NCBI RefSeq assembly: GCF_037038585.1
Contig: NC_092523.1
Span: 46,455,501-46,519,500, forward strand
Source of the DNA: Patagioenas fasciata
Lineage: Eukaryota > Chordata > Aves > Columbiformes > Columbidae
Length of the DNA: 64,000 nt
Direction: 5' to 3'
This document shows, in pieces, positions 1 to 11,100 of this stretch. The notes under the pieces are model-generated. The model searched no databases. It worked only from the letters and a program-made list of their open reading frames with translations, and was not told the DNA's origin. Position 1 is the first letter of the stretch; the number at the start of each line of letters is the position of its first letter. Made by a program: the position numbers and the translations under genes.

Positions 1-1189
1 ATCTTAGTAATGTGTCATTTTGTCAGCACTAAACAATTAATACAATCTCTCCAATATAAAGATTCATTTCTGAATATGAAATGCCTGAACTTGCAGAGTG
101 ATATTTATATGGCTTTTGCAGAGGAAATACAGACAGTTATTAGGCCAGAATTGCCACTCTCTTCTGTCCTCATCTTCAAATTTATTGCCATGCCAAGATA
201 TATGACTTAGTAGTCAGTGCTTTCAACTGATGGGTTAATTAGTAAGAGATATTGGAAACTGTAATAATGAAGTATGTCATTAACTGGACAAAGTGCTAGA
301 AGTTGGGTGGATCACCACCAAAGGTCAGCGTTTACTACCAGTGACTCTATAACATTAACAATTATTACTCTTCTTTATTGCCCAACAGGGAAAACTGTTT
401 CCCAGTACCAGGCAGTGCTGACTTCATAGCGATGCACAGCAGGTTACCCAGCATCGCTCTGTGCACAGGACGGACAGAGATGAAAGGAGCTCAACTACAT
501 CAGTCCATTTTTTTTTTTTTCAAATGAAGACTGAGAGAAGGAAAAGGGAGACGGACTGAACAGGAGGTAATTTTCATCTTGGAACAAAGATTATCTTGTC
601 TTACAATTAAATGTTATGTTGGAATTTGATTAATTCTGTTTTACAGGAAATAAATTAATTTTTCATCCAATGTAGTAACTATACAGGAAATGTTATCAGT
701 TGCAGACAAAGCTATTAGTCTGGTATTACTCAAAACATTTGCTAATCTCTGCCATATAGTTAAGCCTCTGATAACTGTCACTAATTTCTACTATTTAAAA
801 AAAAAAAAATCTCACCCAAGAAGCCAGTTCTTGTTTATAACATGTTTTTATATACCACTCAGTGTTAAAAGCCTGTGTATTAAACACCTGTTACTCTATC
901 AGTGATTTTAAATCAGGAACATTTTTAATCTGGAAATCCAAGAGCATCTGTCCAAGTGCTTTGCCCTGTAAGAAAAAAAAAAAACAACAAACCAACATTA
1001 GGTTTTACGTTTTACTATATAAATATACTACCTTTGTAAATTAAGTTTTAAAAAATAGTTTAATAAGGAATTTTTTTCCTATAATTAGTGTAGGAATTCA
1101 GTATGTTTTTAAAGTTTTATGGTTATTTATCTCTACATATACTCAAGCCTTGGCCTGTAGGTTATCCAAAGTTTTATGTACCTTTTCCA
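1..1189. other. downstream flank, no gene recognised
   Basis: AT-rich sequence with short A/T runs (about 519-530, 797-808 and 973-984). Only short chance ORFs are present; I see no exon, RNA gene or repeat family I can name. Confidence 0.5.
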
Positions 1190-2052
1190 TTTATTTGGCT
1201 TTCTCACTTGTGAATCAATGTAATTAAATAAGGAAAACCATACAGTTGAGTTTTCAAGTATCTAACCATGATCAGATTGAATAGTTTCTTCAATTTATTT
1301 GGAATCTAGTGCTAGAAGCAATTTATTTTGGGTTCAGTTCTGCCACCTGATTCATACACAACATGATCTTATTTTGTGAACAGTCTTCTTCACTATGCTG
1401 AGATTATTTGTACATTTAAGCATTTCTCAGCCTGTGTGGCAGAACGGTGCTTTGCTGTAGCAGCAGAATTGCCACATTAAGGGACCTTGTCTTCAGGTTT
1501 AGACATTTCAAATATTTAATACTCAAATTGTAGACTCACAAAAAACATTAGTTTCAGATTCACATAATGTGATCAGCACACAAGATCTCCTATCCCTCTG
1601 TTTTTCTTCTTTCAGATTTATATTAATTTTCAGTATTTTAACTATAGGAGTCATAGGTTAAGATAAAGGAGTTGCTGTACAGTTAATGGTTCCTAAATGT
1701 ACTAGGAAAAACTCAATCAGAATCATCTAGTAAATCTGCATTCTCCAACACATGACAGTCTTTCTGAGAAGTTAATTTTGCTGGTGCATCTAAAAACACA
1801 GGCAGCACACCATAAAGAGCATAACTGATTTGAGGACTCTCTTAATAGCTTCTTGTAAACATATTTTTCACCAAATATTCTAAATTAACTTTCTACCTCC
1901 CCGTGTTGTTTTCAAACCTTAAACCATTAAGCAGATAATTTATATTTTAACAGGAAATTAAAAGGAACTAAAGAGTCAAAATCAAAAGTTTACAGTTCTA
2001 CCTCAAAAGCTGGCTATAAAAGGAGTGTGTAGTACATAGTTATGAAAGATAA
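1190..2052 (-). other. probable 3' UTR of the AtuA-family gene with candidate poly(A) signals
   Basis: Downstream of the stop codon the minus strand carries AATAAA at 1327-1322, 1299-1294 and 1195-1190. Any of these could end the transcript, giving a 3' UTR of about 0.7-0.9 kb. Which one is used cannot be told from sequence. Confidence 0.35.
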
Positions 2053-2173
2053 CTACATTGAAATAAATGCTTTGATACATGCCTGTGGGTCACTTCTTAG
2101 GGATGCTATGCCACCACCACCAAGGGAATTCTTCAGAACAAAATTTAATCCATGGATTCCTGGCAACTCATAC
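2053..2173 (-). CDS. AtuA-family gene, terminal coding exon
   Basis: Acceptor is ...tttacag. It completes an Arg codon and encodes residues 479-517, including [13 protein letters not shown] and LRSDPQ, then ACIKAFISM and TAG at 2053-2055. The conserved family pattern ends at SDPQ. The last nine residues do not look like the usual 'GK...' tail of the family, so a further exon reached through a non-canonical GC donor (CAG|GCATGT) is possible. Confidence 0.85.
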
Positions 2174-5100
2174 CTGTAAAATAAAAACTACATATTACTT
2201 CTCACAAGATTTTGAAAGAAACACTTGTACAGAACACCAAAACAAAAGACACCAAACAAAACAAACAACTAACTCAACACCTTCACGCTTGTGATAGCAT
2301 CACTTACTGCTGAGTCAAGCCTAAAAGCTAACTGAACACTAACCCGTGGCCTTCCCTCCCTTCTTGTTTCTTCCCCATACTCCAAATCAACAGTCCTTAA
2401 CAGTTTCAAAGTAGGACCATAAAGTAACCACGTTCCTCTTATTCGACTTCAAAACTCATTAATTTCTAATGAGGTTGTTTTCTGCATACTTTTTTTCTTA
2501 AGAGTTAAAGCACCATAGGCAACAGGTTCAAGATCCAACATGAACTCAAAGAGCACAGTGGGCAGAGGGAAGTATTTTTAGTATTTCCTAGTTCTGATAC
2601 TGAAAAATACTATCACTTAATCCCTTGAGCTCACTTTTGCTAACAAAGTCCACCAGCTAATTGGGAAGGTATACTCTTTTATTACTGAGAGATAACTATG
2701 AATCACTAGATCAAACACTTATGACCAACAGCATCTAATTTTATAACAAATGAAAAGTAGAGCTACATTTCAATGCTTTCTTGGAGCCATGTATATCGTT
2801 CAGATAAAATTTCATTTTAGTCTGACAGACATATTTTAATGCTCCATTACCACTGTAAGCATTTTTCCATCCTTGCTTTTGACTGGTACAGTTCCAGTTT
2901 GGAAATGTTTGTAGAAGTTTGGCAAATGGCTCTCTATTTTCCCTAATGAAGTTGTTTCAAATTCCATAAATAGATCTATAGCATATTTCCATTTGCCTCT
3001 CCTTGCACAGTTGTTCAGTGTTTTGTCATCTTCCTTGTATTCTTGTTTATTCTTGGTTTTGCTTGCCTTCAATATTTTGTCTAATGACATGATAGCTTTC
3101 CTTTTTTCTCGTAAGAAAGGATTTAATCAGAACATCAGCAAGACATGAGGAGTAACAGAGAAAGACAGTATCCAACTCTTGCTCCATCTCCAGATGTTTG
3201 ATGGCTGCAGTTTAAATCATGCTTTCTCTACCACCCCCTATTTTTCTTCAGTCATCTATGTGATTTTCATCTGTTTGGGATGGACTCTTCAAATCTGTCT
3301 TAAATAGCTATAATTTCTTGCAGTGATCTTGTACTGCCAATGTTGTCACTTTAAGGTTTCACTTTTTAATCTTCTTTTCAACATTGTGAAAATTATGGCT
3401 GTTGCTGATATTTACAGCCCTGTATGCCCTTGTATCTTGCGCATATGACCTTTAATGAAAGGAGATGTGGCCAGTCCACGATTCTCCTGAGCAGCCTGGC
3501 GAACGTTTTAGTTCTCATTATGGTCTTGCAAGCAGAGGTCACGGAGTATCTGTACTTGTCTCCCAGGAAAAGGAGTTTTCACCATTCCTTCTACACTTTC
3601 GTTACCACACTCTACTATTAACATTAGTTGTTATTAAGAAGAAAACTGGTGTTAGCATTCTGTTGACCTCCCTTGAAAACTAGTTACTAGGCAACATTAT
3701 CACACTTAAAGGCAAATCCATTGGGAATGCAGGAAGGTTTGATTAATCCAACAGTGCTCTAATAGACAATAGGAATATGAATGATAAAGCATTTTCCACA
3801 ACAAGTCATCTACATAATTTACTACATCTAATAGCATAATCAACCACATAGCAGATCAGAGGACTCCACAAAATTTTCAACTACGAAACTCAATATAAAT
3901 TGCCAATAACTATATACCATGAGAGCTAGAAATCTACCAAAGCACTACACTGTAAATTTTGCTCTGAAAAACTGGCAAGGACTTCCAGGCAGCAAGTGAC
4001 TTCATGACTGGCAGATATCTCCACAAGAACTAGACTAATGGAATATGTATTCCAAAAGCTATTAATAACACCTCAGCTCTCAAATGAAGTTTAATGACAA
4101 AAAAAGTCAATCATTTAAACAGATCAGCAGAGAAGTTGAAAAGCAGACAAATGAAAAAAAGAGTGGAAGAATTTTGTTTCACTTTCTGCAGTGATTCTGC
4201 AGAGAGAGTATGCAATACAAGCAACAGATTTTAATTTGGAACGTCACAGAGTGGCACTTGCACTTCAAGTTCGTTGAGGAAATATTTACAGTGAGATACT
4301 CTAGCTAAAACTAGATTACAAAATAATATACAGAGGTCAGCATTTTCAATATTTTAAGTCCTGTTTGAAGCATCTGAGCATCCAAAATATTTCTGCATAA
4401 AAAAACCACTCCCACAGTAAAAAAACAAAACAAAACAAAACACTATAACCACCATCATAGTCTTAAAGCAGCAAGAGTACATCAACCAAAATGTTGGTAT
4501 GCATTTACCCAGCATAATTAAACAATTTAAGTTTAATTTACTGAGAGCTAAAGGAAGAAAATACTACCTAATTGTACAATTCAATCAAAACTTTTAAGAG
4601 CTGCTTTTAAAAAGCACAGAAAACAAATAAACCCTTCAAAGAACACTAAGTCTGTGACAGAAACCAATAAAACAAGGAAAATTCACCGTTCTAGCTGAAC
4701 TCCTATGATGATGCACAATGGGGTGCCGGCTTAACTACTTCTTTTGAAGTGCTTGCCGTACATATTCAAAGAAGTCAGATTTCTCTGGTGAATTTCCTGC
4801 CAAAATGCATGGAAATGATAATGGTATAAATAATGTTTAGTCCATTTAAATAAAAAGATAGGATTCCTCCCATGAGTGAACTCAGTTCATAGGCTAAAAG
4901 AGGTGTCTGCATATGAGATATACTGTAGAGAAGTATTTTTTCCCCTCGTAATAAATATACATACATACAAAAAAACCCAGCAATCTAGAAGCACCAGTAT
5001 CCACATTTCTTGTTCTTCAGCTCTTAGTAAAAATATCACATAAGAAGAAATGAGCTGTAATATTTTTATGCCTGAGCACTGGAACGCTCTCAAAGCATAA

Positions 5101-8100
5101 AGAAGATAACTGTATTTCAGAAGATGAAACCAACCAGTTGTCACAGGATAGTTCTACTATCCTTCTTAAATGACAAGTCCTTATTCTGTATCTTACCAGA
5201 AGTCAATTGTATACAAATCACCACACAAATAACCTAGTATAAATACCACAGAGGGCAAAATGGCTGAAGGAAAAAAAAAGAAACATATCTTCCACATGCA
5301 GTACGGTCCAGCTACTCATCTTACTACAGCATTGATGCTATTTTTAATGGTGGTACCAGTGAAAATTCAAGAGACTGACATCTCTTTCTAAACTTTGAGG
5401 AATTTCTCTCTGAATGCTGCTAACTCTTCCTCACCCTCACTTAATTGCTCTGACCTTCCATGGTGAGCTTGTGCATCCCTCCTATGCCTAAGAAGAACTG
5501 TGATTAACTGTTAAGAATGTGCGCTACATAGGGGGGGATGATACCACATGGGTTTGGAGTTTTGGGGTACGAGGGGAAGGTTTCAAAGACCATGTTTTGT
5601 TACTATGTTACCTGAAAATCTGTAAGTTTGAGTTCTCACTGTTCTCTATCAAAAATAATCCCACCTTTTCTCTGTTTAGTACACCTATTTAATAGTTTTA
5701 ATGAAAAAGAATGAGAGGCAACTGGGCTGACAATCTTTGTAGTGAGGCAGAGCCATGGTAGGTATTAGTAGCAAAACTAATACATAATTTTTAACCACTC
5801 ACATTTTAAATAAAGGAAATTAAGGAAAATGAAAGAGTAAGACAGCTCTTTTTATGGCAGCTAAAACTAAAAATAAACAAGTAAATTAAAAAGAAACTAT
5901 AGAATCTGAAGCACATGAGCCTAATCCTTATAATCCTAAATATTTCCACAGAAGGATTTACTTTTTTTTCCCCAGAAGTTTTTCAATTCACTCACAGAGC
6001 TCCATTATCACATCATTAAAGGAAGCCAAACCCAGGAACAGATAATCTAATTAATCAAAATAAATTGGCTTCATCCAGACACAGCAAATTTCAACCCTTA
6101 TTTATGAACATAAACAGCATTAAAGAACCCAATAAATCAATTTCTAGAAGTATCATTAGGAGGCGTGACATTTTTTATTTCTTCCCTTCTCTGCTCTGTT
6201 TCAGAGGAAATTAAATTACATTTCTTAATATCAGAATTTTTTAGATACACAGATTTGTTAGCACTTATGAAACAGCGTGTGAGATCTGCACTGAGCTGCT
6301 TATGAAGACAAAGAACAGCACTTACAACTCAAAAATCAGGAGTTAAAATACTTCCAAGTTTGCCCTGAACTTTGAGCCGCACCTTTCTGAATCAAGCTCT
6401 TAGAACAAAAAGACAACAGTTCATCCTTATTTTTTAAATGGTGGGGTTTTTTTTCCTTTAAATTCTGTCTTGATGCATGTGCCAAAACACTGGGTGAGAG
6501 CAGGGTACTCAAAGGAATACTTTAGAGAAAGTGACTGAACTTCACTAAAAGTAAAATGTTTTGCTGAGACAGTGATAGGCTGAGGCATGTTTTTGACAAG
6601 AGATGAGGAAAGTTTGGGCTCCAGTCCATACTGGCTGTGTGCATGTCTTTCAGGCTGTGTTTGAGGGACTTCAGACTCCTAGTTCTGAAGCTCTGAGGCT
6701 TGGTGTCCTGGTTTTGTTAAAAACAAGTTTCTTTTTTAGTGAGTTTGCCTGTCAGCTAAAGCCTTCATGTTAGCTGCATTTTCCTGGAGAACCCAACACA
6801 TGTTTTGGTTAAACCTGGCAATGGAATGCAAACTTATTGATAAGCACGGACGGACATCTCGCGAGAGGGGCAACGAGAAACTGATGACCGAGAGACTGAC
6901 CAATGGTGTATAACATTCCATTCACGTGAATACTTCATATAAAAGTGGGAGATCACGAGGATCTCATCCCTTTTTTCCTTCCCTTCTGCTGATGGCCAAC
7001 ATTAGGAGAGGACCTTGCTGGTCGTCCCTGCGAACTGAGGCCTAGTGAGAGACTGAATCCAGCTCCGGTTGGCTACAGAGTCTAATCCAGGACTTTGGGT
7101 GCTGGCTCTGCAGTTGCTGAGACTTACAAGATTGGTTTTGTATATTTTGTATTATTTTCTCTATTCTTATTAGTAGCATTAGTAAAACATTTTTAATTTT
7201 TCCAACTCTCTTCTCTCTGTCCTTCTTTCCCTCCCGATTGCCTGTCCTGAGTGGGAAGGGGGGAGAGGGAGGGGCAAAAGGGGGAAGTGGGGGGGAGAGG
7301 AGGTTAACAATACATCTGCCAGGGTTTGATTGTCACCCCGCAATCTTAACCCTCGACAGATAATTGGCGCCCAACGTGGGGCAAGAGAAAGGGGTAAATT
7401 TGGAGATTTTTGGCTTTTCTACTGCTCTGACGTACCTTTCAATTTTCTTGGCACGGTGCCAACTCATAGAGTTGTGATACTCGCGCGTCTGTTTGCTTCG
7501 GATATTATTTAGTGGTATTAAGGCAAAGTGAATTACATTGATTTAAAGATGTTATGGCAAAAGTTGTATCAGTTATTTTCTACATTGTGCTCGCTGATCC
7601 CATATCTGTGTTGGTGTTTCTTTCTAAATTGAAGTATTCATTATATAACAACAAGAAACTGGACAGCGGTCATGATGATTCTGTGTGGTATGGCACTGGT
7701 TTATTTCATTATATTGCAGCCTCTCATGAATTTCTACTCGCTTCTGCTTTACCTTGAAAAACCTCCAGGAGAGATTAAAGAGCAGAATGGCTCTATATTT
7801 GCTAATTGGTCAAGCGAATCTTTAGAAAGGCTGACTAACAATACTTTCGTGTTTTCACTAGGACAGTTTGCAAATGTTTTAGAGAACTTTGAATACCCTT
7901 GGAGCTTTGATAGAACTGTGATGGTGTTATCTGGTTTGCTGAATGTGTGTCAGTTTGTGTTACTGTTAAGAGAAATGAGGTTCAATAGGAGGTTTGCGTC
8001 TCTTTTTAGTCCTGAGATTTGCAGTGCATCTTCGGAAGCTTTAGCAAAAAGCACTCCTGGCCGCTCAAGAAAAGGCAAAACAGCCAAAGCTGCCGCTGCA

Positions 8101-11100
8101 GCCACTGCCCCCCCAACCGCGGCTTCACAGGCTGAAGCTACAGCTCCTCCGCAGAGCTCCTCTGCCAAGGTCGCTGCAGATAACGTTACTTCTCCAGCCT
8201 CAAAGGCTAACAAGGCAGCCCCCCCGTCTCCACACACTGGGCACTGTTGCTGCTGTAACCACAGCAATCACTGTGACAGTCATTCAGACTCTGGAAATGA
8301 ATCAGATGATGGTGAACCCATATCAGCATCAGTTGCTGGTTGTAAGAAAGTCACTAGAAAGACTACCCATGCAGCAGGTGATGGCACAGGGCCAACATCA
8401 ACCCAAGACGCATCATCAGGACAGGGACGAGATGAAGTGACCACCACTCGGTCCTTTTCTCCAGGTGAGCTGAGAGATCTGCGAAAAGACTTTAGTCGTC
8501 GTGAAGGTGAGAATATTTTAACCTGGCTGCTGCGATGCTGGGACAATGGGGCAGAAACAATTGAATTAGAAGGTGGTGAAGCCAGGCAGCTGGCATCTCT
8601 GTCAAAAGATTCCACCATTGATAGGGCAATTTCAAGAGAGTCTAATGCCGCTACTCTCTGGACCCGACTCCTGGCAGCTATGAAAGTCAGATTTCCCTAC
8701 AAGGAAGATTGTATATCCACGTTAGGGAAATCGAATACTATGGAGAGAGGTATCCAGTTCCTGAGAGAATTAGCTGTGCGAGAGATCATCTATCTAGGAC
8801 CAAACAGCCAAGAGGGGACAGACCCAGATAGAATCAATGGTACAAAATCTATGTGGCGCAGATTTGTACAAAGTGCACCACCTGCATATGCTAAGTCATT
8901 GGCAGGAATGGTCTGGTCAGCTAGAGGTGTACAAGAAATTAATGAAGTGATTGAGCAGCTCCAGTACTTTGAGGACAGCCTTGCTGGTTCTCTATGGGCT
9001 TGTGTCTCCGCTGTGGAGAAACTGTGTGAAAAATCTGATGACCGGTTTGAAAAGCTGTTGCAAGAAATCAAAGAGCTCAAAGAAGACTCGTACCGTTCAC
9101 GACCTGCACAAACCTATGTTTCAGCTGTTAGGAGAAGGCGTTTCCAATCTCGAGAGAGAGGGCAGAGACAGCCCACAAAAAGAGGTTCACTGTGGTTCTT
9201 CCTACATGAGCAGGGAGAAAACATGAATAAGTGGCATGGAAGGCCTACCTCAGAACTTCAAGAATGAGTATGTGAGATAAAAGGAAAAACTCCTAGGAAG
9301 GTGGCTGCTCCAGTTTACAAAAGGAGCAGAAGAGATTCTGATGCTCTTGAAGGAACCTCTAATTCACACCCAGAGACTGTGCAAAACAGGAATTAGAGGT
9401 GCCCTGCCTCCAACCAGGTGGAGGAAAGGGATAACAGAGTCTATTGGACTGTACAAATATTATGGCCTGGTACAACACAACCCCAGAAGTACAAAACTTT
9501 AGGGAACACTGGTGCTCAGTGCACAATAATTCCTTCTAATTATAAAGGAACGCAATCCATCAATATTGTTGGAGTGACTGGGGGATCCCAGGAACTGACT
9601 GTTGTAGAGGCTGAAATGAGCCTAACTGGAAAAAACTGGCAAAAGCATCCCATTGTGACTGGTCCAGATGCTCCGTGCATCCTTGGTATAGACTACCTCA
9701 GGAGAGGGTATTTTAAGGACCCAAAAGGGTATAGGTGGGCATTTGGTATAGCAGCTGTGGACACTGAGAAAATTGAACAGCTGTCTGATTTGCCTGGTCT
9801 TTCAGATGACCCTTCTGTTGTAGGACTGCTGAGGGTTGACGATCAGCAGGTGCCAATTGCTACCACGACGGTGCATCGCCGGCAATATCGCACCAATCGA
9901 GACTCTTTGATTCCTATCCAGAAGCTGATCCGTCAGTTGGAAAGCCAGGGTGTGATCAGTAAGACTCGCTCACCTTTTAACAGCCCAATCTGGCCAGTGC
10001 GTAAGTCTAGTGACGAGTGGAGACTAACTGTAGACTATCGTGGCCTGAATGAAGTTACACCACCACTGAGTGCTGCTGTGCCTGACATGCTAGAACTGCA
10101 ATTTGAACTGGAGTCAAAGGCAGCCAAGTGGTATGCTACAACTGACATTGCTAATGCATTTTTCTCTATTCCTGTAGCAGCAGAGTGCAGGCCGCAGTTT
10201 GCTTTCACCTGGAGGGGCATCCAGTACACATGGAATCGCTTGCCCCAGGGGTGGAAACACAGTCCTACCATCTGCCATGGACTGATCCAGACCACGCTGG
10301 AGCAAGGTGAAGCTCCAGAACACTTGCAATATATTGATGACATCATCGTATGGGGCGACACAGCGAAAGAAGTCTTCGAGAAAGGTGAGAGAATAATTCA
10401 TATTCTTTTGGATGCTGGTTTTGCCATAAAACGAAGCAAGGTCAAGGGACCTGCACGAGAGATCCAGTTTTTAGGAATAAAATGGCAAGATGGCCGTCGT
10501 CAGATCCCAATGGATGTGATCAACAAAATTGCAGCAATGTCTCCACCTACTAATAAGAAGGAGACACAGACTTTCTTGGGCGTTGCAGGTTTTTGGAGAA
10601 TGCATATTCCTGACTACAGCCACATTGTGAGCCCTCTCTATCGAGTGACTCGTAAAAAGAACCAATTTGAGTGGGGCCCAGAACAACAACAAGCCTTTGA
10701 ACAAATTAAGCGTGAGATAACTCATGCGGTGGCCCTTGGACCAGTCCGAACTGGACTAGATGTTAAAAATGTGCTCTACACCGCAGCCGGAGATAATGGA
10801 CTTACCTGGAGCCTCTGGCAGAAAGCACCAGGAGAAACCCGAGGTCGACCCTTAGGTTTTTGGAGTCGAGGATACAAAGGATCTGAGGCCAACTATACTC
10901 CAACTGAAAAGGAGATACTAGAAGCATATGAAGGAGTTCGAGCTGCTTCAGAAGTGATCGGCACTGAAGCACAGCTCCTCCTGGCACCTCGACTGCCGGT
11001 GCTGAGCTGGATGTTCAAAGGGACGGTTCCCTCTCCACATCATGCAACCGAAGTTACGTGGAGTAAATGGATTGCACTGATCACGCAATGAGCTCGAATT

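Larger units (their letters stand above)
6704..7358 (+). repeat. 5' LTR of the ERVL-like provirus
   Basis: This 655-bp LTR runs from TGTCC to CGACA and matches 12940-13617 apart from about a dozen substitutions and a polypyrimidine-tract length difference near 6966-6990. It contains TATAAAA at 6938-6944, CACGTG at 6923-6928 and the palindrome TCTCGCGAGA at 6857-6866. Near the 3' end it has a G-rich stretch (about 7251-7302). A non-canonical AGTAAA near 7180 could serve as its poly(A) signal. Confidence 0.95.

Noticed and set aside
6736..6921. 61-codon minus ORF, repeated at 12972-13157
   Set aside because: It lies inside the LTR and appears twice only because the LTR is duplicated; no start context or family resemblance.
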